A DNA stretch of 28,005 bases. Origin: Pelargonium nanum (lineage: Eukaryota; Streptophyta; Magnoliopsida; Geraniales; Geraniaceae). The position numbers were made by a program, and so were the translations under genes. The DNA lies in NCBI GenBank assembly GCA_036897485.1, contig JAYMTF010000952.1, positions 1 through 28,005 of the forward strand, given 5' to 3'. How positions within the stretch are numbered: the first letter of the stretch is position 1; each line of letters opens with the position of its first letter. This document shows positions 1 to 11,451 of this stretch, piece by piece. The notes under the pieces were generated by a model that saw only the letters and a list, made by a program, of their open reading frames with translations, did not search any database and was not told the DNA's origin.

Positions 1-609
1 ACGTTAAGGCTTCGAAATCACGTCTCGCCTGTGATGTGTTGGGGGCCGCGAACACGAGCAGTGACCCTGCCGGTGCACGAGTCGGAGTGGGTTTGTTCTT
101 CGCCGGCCGTAGCTTATGTCGTCGCCGGCCGGAGCTTCTGTGCGTCGCCTCCATCGTGAAGAAGAAGACATGTACAGTTAGGTTAGGGTCTGTTTGTTTG
201 TTTTTTTTATTTTTTTTTCATTTAAAGCTATAAGGACCTGTTTGGCTACTGCTTTTCATTTATTTAGGAGGGTATTTAGGTCATTTTATCACTTAACTGA
301 CGGAAACATGGATGGAAAGATGTTTGGTATAGTTTAGGGTATCCAAAAGTTACATTCAAGGTTAAAAGATGTATAGTTGAGGGTAGGTACGTGTAATTTA
401 CCCTTTAAAATTTAAACCTTAATTATCATCTGGAGCTGGCAATCTGTTTATCGACCCGTGCAGTGTTGTAGGTAACGCGCCACTCTGTATATTCCATTAA
501 AAGTTCATATTAGGGTTGTTTCCTGCCAGTCAAGAGTCAAGTAAGCAAATAAATCATTCTTGTATATATTCTACAGAAACGTGAAATCAAAGTATGCGCC
601 GTTAGGAGC

Positions 610-705
610 GCCCTAAAGAAAAGAACCTTGTCGCGTTGAAACGTTTCACTGGATTTGTTCCCGGGGGTGCCCTATAAAAAAGGAACATTGTCGCGTTGAA
701 ACGTT
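610..705. repeat. Pair of ~36-bp direct repeats, 60-bp period
   Basis: Positions 610-645 and 669-705 both begin with GCCCTA and end with the identical 15-mer TCGCGTTGAAACGTT (631-645 and 691-705). The middle differs by a few substitutions and an indel. The spacing of the identical core is exactly 60 bases. The function is unknown. It may be a remnant of a tandem array or part of an old transposon. Confidence 0.75.
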
Positions 706-1082
706 CATCATGGTAATTAAATTAGCCGTATTGACACGGACATCAACCAACACATTCTGTAAAATGAAACCAACATTTTTGACATGTAATTAGAAATAAT
801 TTACAATTTTACCTTTAATAGGTGTGTCGAGCGTGTCACAACACGACACAATTATAAAATATTTGATTTAAAATACGCTAATTTCATATCATATTTACGA
901 CACAATTTGTCAGCTACGCTGTCCTACAATGGGTGTTGGATTGCATGATTTTATTTTACTTTAATTTTTTGAGCAAAAATGATAATATTTTTTATAGAGA
1001 TGACAGAAGTAGGCAATATCTCCATCACTCCATGTGTCCTCAGGTGAAGCTGTTGTAAAGGTAGCAAAAGTGCACGAGTGCC

Positions 1083-1091
1083 ACACGTGGC
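1083..1091. promoter_or_regulatory. G-box / ABRE-like motif
   Basis: ACACGTGGC contains a perfect CACGTG core in an ABRE-type context, about 500 bases upstream of the GRV2-like start codon. bZIP and bHLH factors are known to bind such sites. A single motif at this distance is only suggestive. Confidence 0.35.
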
Positions 1092-1565
1092 ACAGTTTAG
1101 TAACTAACGATAGGTGAAAAAACGGCGTCGTCTGTTCTATTGATTTGGCAGACACAGAACAGTATTGTACCCGTCTCGCAACGACGCACACCTAGCTGTC
1201 TCTGTCCGGTTCTCTCTATCAATTTCCGATCACAACCCCCATTTTGATCGTTATTTTTTCATTCGATTTTCACTCCTTTGATCCACCGTTAAACAATTGT
1301 CGAGATTATCGATACAAAAATTCATCTTTTTTTCGTCAATCTTCAGGCACATGATCAGAATTAGGGTTCGTCGGTGACGCCATTGATCCGTCCAATCCAA
1401 TTGGCGAATCCGTAGAATAAACTGGGGGCGAATCAGTCTCGGTCTCCGGCGGTGCCGTCGCAAGCCGGCGCGGGACACTGGTTCTATCTCGGCTCTCGTA
1501 ATGTGCCTCGCACCGACACCCTCCAGTACCTCGACGCTACTGTGACTCCCACCGCCCTCGGACGC

Positions 1566-1589
1566 CCTCCTCCTCCTCCTCCTCCTCCT
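1566..1589. repeat. (CCT)8 microsatellite in the 5' leader
   Basis: Eight uninterrupted CCT units end three bases before the ATG at 1593. CT-rich microsatellites are common in plant 5' leaders. In the frame of the gene the tract would read as poly-proline, but the upstream frame has no ATG, so it is probably untranslated. Confidence 0.9.
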
Positions 1590-1592
1590 TCC

Positions 1593-4500
1593 ATGACCTC
1601 CTCCAATAACCCTACTGCTTCCTCTTCTCCTCCCGTTGAAGAGCCTGAGTACCTGGCTCGCTATCTCATCGTCAAGCACTCATGGCGCGGCCGCTACAAG
1701 AGGATTCTGTGCATCTCCAGTTCTGTGATCGTCACCTTGGACCCTTCCACCCTCACCGTCACTAATTCCTACGACGTTGCCTCCGATTTCGAGGGCGCCA
1801 CCCCGATTCTTGGCCGGGACGAGAATTCCATTGAGTTCAATATCAGCGTCAGAACCGATGGCCGCGGCAAGTTTAAATCTACGAAGCTCTCGTCCAGGTA
1901 CAGGGCCAGTATACTGACGGAGCTGCACAAGATTAGGTGGAATAGGTTGACCCCAATTGGCGAGTTTTCGGTTCTTCATCTCCGTCGGCGAACCTCGGAG
2001 TGGATTCCTTTTGTAAGTTGCTGCCTTTACTTATGAATTTGGTAATTGTGATAGTGAAAGGTAGAGTTTTGGATTGCTTGTTAGTTAGTACTGTTGCATT
2101 GGGGTGAAGAAATAAAATTCAGTATTCACCCATGTTTTCATTTATTGGATGATATATTTGTGTGCCTTAGCTTATTGCAACTTCACTGGTGGGTAATGTG
2201 TACTCTGGGCTTGAACTGTTTGATTCTTGATTAGTTTTTGGCTTGTTACGGTAAGCTTTGGCTCAGGGCCCACTTATGCAAAACTGTATGCAGATGGGTA
2301 GGTTGTGAAGTATTTGTTTATTGGCATTACCTAAATACTACCACATGCTCAGATAGCCTTTTCTTTCAAGTAATCATGTACTTAGTCTTCAGAACTAGTA
2401 TATATCTAAGGGTTAAACATTTCATCGATCCTCCAACTATACACACATTTATGTTTGATCCGTCAACTATTCTATCTCAACATTTAATGTCCCAAAATCT
2501 ATTTTTAAATAAAATTTATCTTTTATGTAGTCCCATATTTTACCGTGTGCAAAATTTAGAATAAAACAGAGGTTAAATAAATATTTTTTTGATCAATAGT
2601 AATGAGATCAAATATTATAAGAATCAATTGTGATTTGAAAAAAGAGTTGGATGATCAAGTATGATATGCGAGTATAGTTAGATGATCATTGTTGAAGTGG
2701 GTGATATAAGAAGCAATTGTGATTTGAAAAAAGAGTTGGATTTTCAAGTATGATATGCGAGTATAGTTAGAGGATCATTGTTGAAGTGGGTGATAAAGTT
2801 CCACATTGGATAAATATAAAATAGATGAGGTTCATATAACGGTGGAAGTGAAAACCTACTAATAAGGTTGACCTTTTAGTATGGCAAGCCCAAACTATTA
2901 TATGTGTACCCCAATATGGAAATTTAACAATCATATATTAATATGAGACAGGAGAAAAGGCTTGAAAGAAGCAGGGAGTTGAGAGGGGATTTTTTGTTGA
3001 TCTACATAGAGGCATAGTTCATGATAACTAGGAAGGGCAGAAAATTGTAAACAAAAGCAACATTATTCCTAGTAATTTTTGTTGGAATAATTTAGTGAAG
3101 TGTCATTTCTGTTAAAGTGACTTTTTCTGGAAATCAATTACAATGATGGCATAGTTGTCGGAAGGTTTGGTGATCTTTGTTAGTCTATTTACAAGTTGAT
3201 CACGACCTTTATTTGCATTAAATTATTTTTGGCTTGTAACCACAAGCTTCGGCTTCGGCTCACTTGTGAAGTTTGTGTTAATTCTGGGTCTGGCAAAACT
3301 GTATGGAGATGGGTTGATTGTTACTTGTTAGCCATTAGTTTATTTGCATTACATAAATACTGCCACATGCACACATAGCCTTTTATTTTAAGTAATCATG
3401 TCATTAATCTTCAGAACTAGTGTATATCTCTAATATGGGACTGAATAGAGCTTGATAGAAGCAGGGAGTTAAGAGAGGGAAATTTTATTGATCTACGTAT
3501 AGGCATAGTTCATCATAATTTGGAAGGAAAGAAAATTGTTGGATTCATTTAGTGAGGTGTTTATTCTGTTAAAGTGACTTTATCTGAAAATCAATTACAA
3601 TAATGACTTAGTTATTGCATTATAAGAAGAGTTTGTGATCTTTGTTCCCTTACAAGTTGATTACTACCTTTATTTGCATTCACTTAATTTTCTGTCATGT
3701 GATTGAAGATTTGCTTATCAGCAAAATTGACCATAGACTGTGTTTTTGCTTTTACATAGAATTTGATGGAAATGACACCCTTGCATATCATATTGCACAA
3801 CCTTTGATCATGGGAAACTAGATCAAATCAGTAACCAATTAGATGTAATCCAGTTCATCTCAAAGCGATTTTGGATGATTAACAGATTATCAAATGACTT
3901 TGGCATTATTTTGAACAACAATTCTCTCCTCATTAATATCTATGATACTACCCATACACATGGCACAAATATTAACTAGCGGGCTAACTATCATTGATTC
4001 TTTTAATTAGTTGGTAGTTGGACTAATTTGTTTTATGTACTCTCTTATGACATTTACAGAAATTGAAAGTTACTTATACTGGGGTTGAAGTTATTGAAGT
4101 AAACAATGGAGACCTTCGCTGGTGCCTAGATTTTAGAGATATGGATTCCCCTGCTATTATTCTCCTTTCTCATGGAGGTTTCATACTTTGCCCGCTGTAT
4201 GGAAGAAAATCTAAAGCATTTCAAGCTGCTTCAGGAACTACAAATGCTGCTATTGTCTCAACTTTGGTATGTTTTCACACCATAATGTTTATAATAGTTG
4301 TTGCATTTGGATGATGTTGGCATGTTGCTTTAGCAAAATATTTCACGTTAACAATTGTATTGCTGAACATTTCTGTCAGACAAAAACGGCTAAATCCACA
4401 GTTGGATTGTCACTTGTGGTGGATAGTTCTCAGACAGTCACAGCAGCTGAGTATCTAAAACGAAGGGGTAGCTCATTATATATCCCTGCATCTGTTAATC

Positions 4501-7500
4501 ATTTCATTATTGTCATCCATTTTCGTGTACTCCTAACAGTGTTTAACCTTTTGGGGCACAGCCAAAGAAGCGGTAGGTGCAGAAGAAACCCCTTATGGTG
4601 GTTGGGCCGTGACTCGGTTGCGGTCCGCTGCTCGTGGAACTTTAAATGTTCCAGGATTAAGCTTAGCAGTTGGTCCAAAAGGTGGACTCGGGGATCATGG
4701 TGATGCCGTATCTCGTCAACTCATTCTTACAAAGGTTTCTCTTGTTGAAAGGCGCCCCGAGAACTATGAAGTAAGCTGGTATTTTTTTATTTTATATATT
4801 CTCGTTCTATTTATAGATTTAAGTAAATGCTAGATGCTACCGAGTTAGATGCACTTGCATTAAGACATGTATGTCATCCTAGGTATCAGCCTATGTAAAT
4901 GTGGTTTACATCAACATAAACGAGTCATATTTTTACTTTATTTTTTATGCTTAACATGTATGCTTAAGTGGATTTTATGTATACGTGTGTATGAACATGG
5001 ATCTGCGGATCTGGTTAACACAACATTCTAATATTTGCTGTGTCTTTACCTTTTATGATTCTATTAGATAACTTTATTATTTTGTTCTTTTGGAGGCTGA
5101 GCATGTGCTGGGAGTACATCAGATTTTTGCTCTCTAAGTATACATTATCTCTTAAAAATGTTTCCTTTCTCCTGAAGAGTTATCTACAATTGTTAAAATG
5201 AACTGGCTTATGGTATGAAATGGACTATCGAGAAAGGAAAAGGCAATTAAATCAATGAAATTTTGTAACTCTATAGTTCTCGAGTATAAGATGGTGGATG
5301 GAATGCATGTCTGAGATTCTGTCTGATGTTATATATTTATGACATGCTCTGTATTTATTAGACTAATATCATATGGTAAGAATTTTTATTAGATGCGTAC
5401 AGGCTGTTATTGTTCGTCCATTGTCTACCGTAAGCTCTCTTGTTCGATTCGCAGAAGAGCCTCAGATGTTTGCAATTGAATTCAATGATGGATGCCCCAT
5501 CCATGTGAGTATTTGTTCCTTCTCATCCTGATTTTCTGATTTCTTTTGGAATTAAGTTTTTAATGTTTATGGCATTGGCATTGATCATAGGTTTATGCAA
5601 GCACTTCTCGTGATAGCCTTCTTGCTGCAGTCCGGGATATGCTGCAAACAGAAGTACGTAGATGGTATTCTCTTAGATATGGATTGGTCGTACTTGTATA
5701 ATAATATTATGTCTCCATTGTTTCACTTTTGAACTCTACTGGTGACAGATAAGTTTGCTAAAATTTCTTAAAAGTGTAATTGACCTCTGAGTATAATTTC
5801 TGAAGGGTCAGTGTGCTGTACCTGTATTACCAAGGCTGACAATGCCTGGCCATCGTATTGATCCACCTTGTGGGAGAGTTCATTTACAATTTGGACCACA
5901 ATGCCTAGTTAGTGATGTGGAGAATGCATCCATGCATTTAAAACACCTAGCTACAGCTGCCAAAGATGCTGTTGCTGAAGGTGGTTCAGTTCCTGGATCA
6001 AGAGCTAAATTATGGCGTAGAATAAGGGAGTTCAATGCATGCATTCTATACACTGGAGTGCCTCCAAACATTGAAGTGCCAGAAGTCACTTTGATGGCCC
6101 TAATAACTATGCTTCCAGCTACTCCAAATCTTCCTCCAGAGTCTCCTCCCTTGCCACCCCCTTCACCTAAGGCAGCCGCAACAGTGATGGGCTTCATTGC
6201 ATGTTTACGTAGATTGCTAGCTTCAAGAAGTGCAGCTTCACATGTCATGTCTTTTCCTGCAGCTGTTGGTAGAATAATGGGATTACTTAGAAATGGGTCG
6301 GAGGGTGTAGCTGCTGAGGCTGCAGGACTTGTTGCAGTACTTATTGGTGGAGGTCCAGGGGACACAAATGTATTAACTGATTCTAAAGGAGAGCAGCACG
6401 CCACAATTATGCACACTAAGTCAGTATTGTTCGCTAATCAGGGTTATGTTATTATCCTTGTCAACAGATTGAAGCCTATGTCCGTATCACCATTGTTGTC
6501 TATGGCTGTTGTTGAAGTTCTTGAGGCAATGATATGTGATCCACATGGTGAAACTACCCAGTATGCAGTTTTCGTCGAGTTGTTACGGCAAGTGGCTGGT
6601 TTAAAGCGCCGTTTGTTTGCATTGTTTGGACATCCTGCTGAAAGGGTTAGGGCAACAGTTGCTGTTGTTATGCGGACAATTGCTGAAGAAGATGCAATTG
6701 CAGCGGAGTCTATGCGTGGTGCTGCTCTGCGTGACGGTGCCTTGCTGAGGCATTTATTGCATGCGTTCTACCTTCCTGCTGGTGAGCGGCGTGAGGTTAG
6801 CCGGCAGCTTGTTGCTCTGTGGGCAGATTCATATCAACCAGCTGAAGATCTATTGTCCAGAGTTCTGCCTCCAGGGCTTGTTGCTTATTTACATACCCGT
6901 TCTGATGGAGTGCTATCCGACGATGCAAATCAAGAAGGTTCATTGACCAGTAGGAAACAGAGGCGTCTACTTCAGCGGAGGAAAAGTCGTAATGGGAGAG
7001 GGTCTCAAGAGCATTCCTTAGCTTCCTCTAATAACCATGAAGTGGGTGATCCATTAAGGCAAGCAATGCCTGGCATCTTTAAGGGGCCAAATGGCTATCT
7101 AAAAGCTGTAGTAGATCCAAGTTTTGGTCAGGCTTCAACCACTCAATCTTTTATTGTCCACACAGGTGAAAATGTGACCAGTGAGGTGTCCACAAGGTTT
7201 CAACAAAATGATCGTTCAGCTATTGCTGCTTCAGTTGATTCTCCATTAATGAGTGCACTCAATGCATTGGAATCTAATGCTCCAACCACTGTGGATTCTG
7301 ATGCCAATGGATTTAGTAGTCAGGATACAGGACTTCCAGCTCCTGCTCAAGTTGTTGTTGAGAACACACCTGTTGGATCTGGCAGACTACTCTGTAATTG
7401 GCCTGAATTTTGGCGAGCTTTTAGCCTTGATCACAATCGTGCAGATTTAATATGGAACGAGCGTACTAGACAAGAGTTGAGAGAGGCTTTAAAAGCTGAG

Positions 7501-10500
7501 GTTAATAAGTTGGATATTGAGAAAGCACGTACTGAAGATATTGCTCCTGGAGGTGCAACCGTCGAGATTATGACTGGGCAAGATGGTGTGCCACAGATAT
7601 CTTGGAACTATTCTGAGTTCTCTGTTAGCTACCCTAGCTTATCGAAAGAAGTGTGTGTAGGTCAATATTATCTGCGATTGCTTCTTGAAAGTGGAAGTAG
7701 TGGGAAGGCTCAGGATTTTCCTCTCCGTGACCCAGTTGCTTTCTATAGAGCACTCTATCATCGGTTCTTATGTGATGCAGACACTGGACTTACAGTAGAT
7801 GGGGCCGTTCCCGATGAATTAGGCTCATCTGATGATTGGTGTGATATGGGGCGATTGGATGGCTTTGGTGGAGGAGGAGGTTCTTCAGTTAGAGAGCTTT
7901 GTGCAAGGGCAATGGCAATTGTATATGAACACCACCACAAAACAATAGGCTCTTTCGAGGGCACTGCTCACATTACAGTTCTTTTGGATAGGACTGACGA
8001 CAGAGCTTTGAGGAACCGCCTCCTTCTTCTTTTGAAGGTACATCAAAATATTATTTCCAGATTAATAACGAGTTATTATTACCTGCCTGGTCATTATGAT
8101 TTGTATCTCCACATTGTATTTTGATGTCACTGGTTTCTTCTTTGGATTACATAGTCATGGTCATGCGACTCATGCCTGCTCTTTCTCTCTCTCCCCCTCC
8201 CCCTCAATATGCTTGGTAATCACAGTAATCACCAAGATATTGCCATAATTCATATGAGAGACTTGTGTCCTTTTTTGTATCCCAAGGACCTAAATTTCTA
8301 ATGTCTTTCCTTAGTTCTGCTTGTACACTATTGACCAAAGGTTAAAAGATTTTGAAATTTGTGATTAGTTTGGATATCTGAATTTGACCCAATTAACTAA
8401 CTAAAACTGTCTGGAACTCATGCTATTGAATTGATGTTTACTTTATCTAGCTTTCTCACTGATGGGATTTTCTGGCCGTGAGGAGCTGGAGTGAAATTGA
8501 ACAGCAATGCGCCAAGTCTAAAATGATTGCATGTCTACTGAAATTTTTATAGTAATAATAATAATAGCAGAATCTCACCATTCTTGCAGGTTTTAATGAA
8601 AGTCTTAGCAAATGTGGAGGCTTGTGTCTTGGTTGGAGGGTGTGTTTTATCAGTTGATCTTCTGACAGTAGTTCATGAAACTTCAGAAAGGACTGCTATC
8701 CCATTGCAGTCAAATTTGATAGCTGCTACTGCTTTCATGGAACCACTCAAGGAATGGATGTATATAGACAAGGATGGTAAAGAAGTGGGACCTTTAGAGA
8801 AGGATGCTATCAGAAGGTTTTGGTCAAAGAAAGAAATCGATTGGACAACAAGGTGCTGGGCTTCTGGAATGCTAGACTGGAAAAGATTACGTGATATTCG
8901 TGAACTTCGTTGGGCATTAGCTGTTCGGGTGCCTGTTCTCACACCGAGTCAGGTAATGTCATCATGAAACATAACACTTAATTCACATTAAGGTGGTCAG
9001 TGTGCTTGCAATTGAATCTGTCCATAACTCTTAATTCAAGCCTGGTCATTATGACATAATGCTGACTACATTTACAGATGTATCTCTTTATCAATGTTTG
9101 TTGTGATTTTAATTTTACTGTTTTTTGTTTATTTAATTTAAAATTGGGTTTTGCACTTTTCAGTGCTGTCCAACAATCAGCCTGCAATAGTAGAGCAGGT
9201 TCCAGCTTTTAGGATATCTTTCTTCTACTAATGCTGTCATCTTTGGCTCTTAATTTAAAACATTGAAGCAAGCTGTGGAAAGAATGCTTTATTGAAAGTG
9301 ATTTTGCCTGGTTATATTTTTCCATAATACTTCACACTTCAATTGTGCCATTTATAAACATGTGTATTAAAAATACCAGGGAACTGTTCACATTTCGTGG
9401 GACAACCAGGTAGATTTTTAAGATTCTCTTCAATCCCCATACTAATTTATTGCCATAAAAAGGTTTCCAAAGATCTATATAATGTGGAATAGAGATATGA
9501 TGTGCCTCATATAGTTCAATATACGGTGATTTTTGTTCTGGATATCTTACATTTTGTCTGTGACCTCTCATTTCTACTGTTATCACGATACTTTTTATGA
9601 TATTGGTTCTGTATTCAGGTTGGGGAAGCAGCATTGTCCATATTACATAGCATGGTATCTGCACATTCAGATTTGGATGATGCTGGAGAGATAGTGACCC
9701 CAACTCCGCGTGTAAAATGGATCTTGTCAAGTCCACGTTGCCTTCCACACATTGCACAGGTAATTACCCCAGCTGTTTCAACATTGTAATGGCTTGGATC
9801 AGTGATCTGGCTTTGGAATGTTAAGATCAATACTTGTTTCAATTTCTTCTTGCTTCTTAGATATTAACATTAAGTGTTTTATTGAATAAATAGGCAATAA
9901 ATTATGTGGTTCTTTCTGTTGCTGTTTGTTTTGAGGAGTGTATTTTGTTTTAAGTTTTATGTCCTCGTCATTTCCTTAATGTGCATGAAGCTCTAAATTT
10001 TAGACCTAGAACATTGTATGTTTGAATTGGATTCTAATCCTTGTGCTCTTTCCCTTGTCCAAACACACCACAAAAAAGGCAATGCTTTCTGGGGAACCAA
10101 GTATTGTAGAGGGTGCTGCTGCTTTGCTAAAGGCTGTTGTTACTCGAAACCCGAAGGCTATGATACGATTATATAGTACAGGTGCTTTTTATTTTGCTCT
10201 GGCATACCCTGGATCTAATCTCCTTTCTATTTCCCAACTCTTTTCGGTGACTCATGTGCATCAAGCATTCCATGGTGGTGAAGAAGCTGCAGTTTCCTCT
10301 TCATTGCCATTGGCGAAACGCAGTGTATTGGGTGGGCTTCTCCCTGAATCTTTGCTGTATGTATTGGAGCGCAGTGGTCCTAATGCATTTGCAGCAGCAA
10401 TGGTCTCTGATTCTGATACTCCAGAAATTATATGGACACACAAAATGCGAGCAGAAAATCTGATTCGCCAGGTAGTTGAAAACCCCAAAGGAGACATACA

Positions 10501-11156
10501 ATGCATTGAATTGTTCGGTTGCTTTGCTGCACTATATTGCTTTTAGTTTGACAGCTTTACATAAGAATGATCATTATCTGACATGTACTTAATTCTATTT
10601 TGTTCTCCAGGTTATGCAGCATCTTGGCGATTTCCCCCAGAAATTGTCGCAGCATTGTCATTCTCTATATGACTATGCTCCTATGCCACCAGTTACATAC
10701 CCAGAATTAAGAGATGAAATGTGGTGTCACCGTTATTACCTTCGGAATTTATGCGATGAAATTAGGTTTCCGAATTGGCCAATTGTTGAACATGTTGAGT
10801 TTTTACAATCACTACTTGTAATGTGGCGTGAAGAGTTGACACGAAGACCCATGGATCTATCTGAAGAAGAAGCTTGCAAAATACTAGAGATATCCCCAGA
10901 AGATATATTTAGCGATGATGCCAATAAGAAACACTCTTTTGAGGAGGAGTTTTCTAGCATATCCATGCAGATTGAGAACATTGACGAAGAAAAACTGAAG
11001 CGACAGTATAGGAAACTTGCAATGAAATATCATCCTGACAAAAATCCAGAAGGAAGAGAGAAGTTCCTTGCTGTACAAAAAGCTTATGAGCGCCTACAGG
11101 TAGATTTGGACTCTGATCAATACTTCAAGCACACTTTGAATGTTAGTGTTAAGTGA
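1593..11156 (+). CDS. GRV2: GRV2/KAM2 (RME-8 type) endosomal DnaJ-domain protein, 3'-truncated
   Basis: Exons by frame and GT-AG sites: 1593-2012, 4060-4266, 4380-4467, 4562-4770, 5403-5504, 5591-5653, 5806-8037, 8590-8952, 9619-9759, 10079-10471, 10611-11099, totalling 1,569 codons. The start is the only in-frame ATG, followed by [20 protein letters not shown], the family's conserved N-terminus. A GYF-like segment ([14 protein letters not shown]) lies near residues 1162-1215. A J domain begins near residue 1520, with HPD at 1547-1549 (11031-11039). The family (Arabidopsis GRV2, about 2,550 residues) acts on endosomes in vacuolar and endocytic sorting and shoot gravitropism. Here the gene ends at a good donor (GT at 11100). 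No downstream exon follows, so about 1,000 C-terminal residues are missing. Read-through adds 18 codons to a TGA at 11154-11156 lying inside a TRIM LTR. All remaining exons are open, so the break looks recent, or is an assembly join. The identity is firm. Function as a truncated protein is doubtful. Confidence 0.9.
2616..2793. repeat. 89-bp tandem duplication
   Basis: 2616-2704 and 2705-2793 are two copies with about four mismatches. The first 74 bases belong to the MITE right arm. The last 15 (TGTTGAAGTGGGTGA) are the beginning of the adjacent LTR, so the duplication happened after the LTR inserted. Confidence 0.9.
2779..2929 (+). mobile_element. Solo LTR of a TRIM-type retrotransposon
   Basis: The 151-bp segment starts TGTTGAAG and ends TTTAACA (TG...CA). 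It is bounded by a perfect 5-bp target duplication, ATCAT (2774-2778 and 2930-2934). Its body shares AATAAGGTTGACCTTTTAGT with the element at 11147-11451 and, on the other strand, a near match with 14511-14673. There is no internal domain, so it is a solo LTR left by LTR-LTR recombination. It is nested in the MITE-like insertion. Confidence 0.9.
3686..4059. other. Remainder of GRV2 intron 1
   Basis: AT-rich intron sequence ending at the acceptor TTTACAG (4059). I see no repeat or RNA gene in it. Confidence 0.6.
4771..5402. other. GRV2 intron 4, no further feature seen
   Basis: A 632-bp AT-rich intron between donor GTAAGC and acceptor TAC-AG. It has stop codons in all frames and no recognisable element. 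Confidence 0.7.
8038..8589. other. GRV2 intron 7, with a CT-rich tract
   Basis: A 552-bp intron. A pyrimidine-rich run (TCTCTCTC then CCCCCTCCCCCTC) lies around 8180-8206, and (ATA)n-like sequence precedes the acceptor TTGCAG. Nothing else is recognisable. Confidence 0.7.
8953..9618. other. GRV2 intron 8, no further feature seen
   Basis: A 666-bp AT-rich intron from GTAATG to ATTCAG. Short open frames on the minus strand look like chance. Confidence 0.7.
9760..10078. other. GRV2 intron 9, no further feature seen
   Basis: A 319-bp T-rich intron ending in a purine-rich acceptor context, CAAAAAAG. The frame and protein similarity (AMLSGEP) fix the junction despite the weak pyrimidine tract. 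Confidence 0.7.
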
Positions 11157-11451
11157 TCCCACATCGGTAAAATATAAAGTAAAGTGGCTACATATAATGG
11201 TGCAAGTGAAACCCTACTAATAAGGTTGACCTTTTAGTATGGGAAGCCCAAGCCATTGTATGTAGTCCAATTTATGAAATTTAACATGGTATCAGAGCCG
11301 ATTTTGTTTGGGCCTAAAGGCCCGTTTGCCTTACCTCTCGACTTGAGTCCACCTATCCACTTGCAGATGTGAGGGGGAGTGTTAAGTGATTTTGATTGGG
11401 CCAAATGACCCGTTTGCCTTACCTCTCGACTTAAGTCCATGAAATTTAACA
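11147..11451 (+). mobile_element. Complete miniature TRIM/SMART-type LTR retrotransposon
   Basis: The 5' LTR at 11147-11286 (TGTTAAGTGA...TTTAACA, 140 bp) is followed at once by a primer-binding site, TGGTATCAGAGCC (11287-11299), complementary to initiator tRNA-Met. A polypurine tract, GAGGGGGAG (11371-11379), precedes the 3' LTR (11380-11451), which again starts TGTTAAGTGA and ends GAAATTTAACA. The flanks GTTAG and GTAAG suggest a 5-bp target duplication with one change. There is no protein-coding capacity, so mobility would need enzymes from another element. The 3' LTR is only 72 bp, and its core matches the internal region instead of the 5' LTR. The element starts 47 bases after the last GRV2 donor and supplies the read-through stop. 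Confidence 0.85.

Larger units (their letters stand above)
1..1450. other. Upstream intergenic region and probable distal promoter of the GRV2-like gene
   Basis: I find no convincing gene here. The first ~180 bases are richer in G+C than what follows and are open in one frame, but that frame begins at a GTG and shows no recognisable protein. Bases 185-260 are T-rich with TGTTTG repeats, as often seen at the ends of plant MITEs. Bases 605-705 hold a direct repeat listed separately. Bases 720-945 contain several GACAC/GTGTC motifs in both orientations and look like an old transposon remnant. From about 1190 the sequence becomes CT-rich, as expected for a plant 5' leader. Confidence 0.5.
2410..2938. 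mobile_element. MITE-like insertion with inverted-repeat arms, flanked by TAA
   Basis: The paralogous unit B reads CTCTAATATGGG where unit A has this segment, so B is an empty site. The insert is flanked by TAA on both sides (2407-2409 and 2939-2941), compatible with a 3-bp duplication of the Tourist/PIF-Harbinger type. The left arm (CATCGATCCTCCAACTATA...) matches the reverse complement of the right arm (...TATAGTTAGATGATCAT) with subterminal repeats. The right end is disturbed by a local duplication and an LTR insertion. There is no coding capacity. Confidence 0.6.
2232..3685. repeat. Tandem duplication inside GRV2 intron 1
   Basis: Unit A (2232-3222) and unit B (3223-3685) align end to end. 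Both begin with TTTTTGGCTTG, share AAAACTGTATG and CTTCAGAACTAGT, then GAAGCAGGGAGTT and TTCTGTTAAAGTGACTTT, and end with CCTTTATTTGCATT. Unit A is longer because it carries the insertion at 2410-2938. B therefore shows the site before insertion. Several substitutions and small indels separate the units, so the duplication is not new. Confidence 0.85.

Noticed and set aside
1251..1979. Two minus-strand open frames opposite GRV2 exon 1
   Set aside because: They mirror a G+C-rich exon on the other strand, are arginine- and glycine-rich, and show no known domain.
5880..6416. 178-codon minus-strand open frame
   Set aside because: It lies wholly within the 2.2-kb GRV2 exon 7, whose plus-strand translation is clearly conserved. 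The antisense frame is a shadow.
8584..8589. GRV2 exons 8, 9 and 10 as separate small genes
   Set aside because: The open frames flank canonical splice sites, keep phase with neighbouring exons and together give a continuous GRV2 protein.
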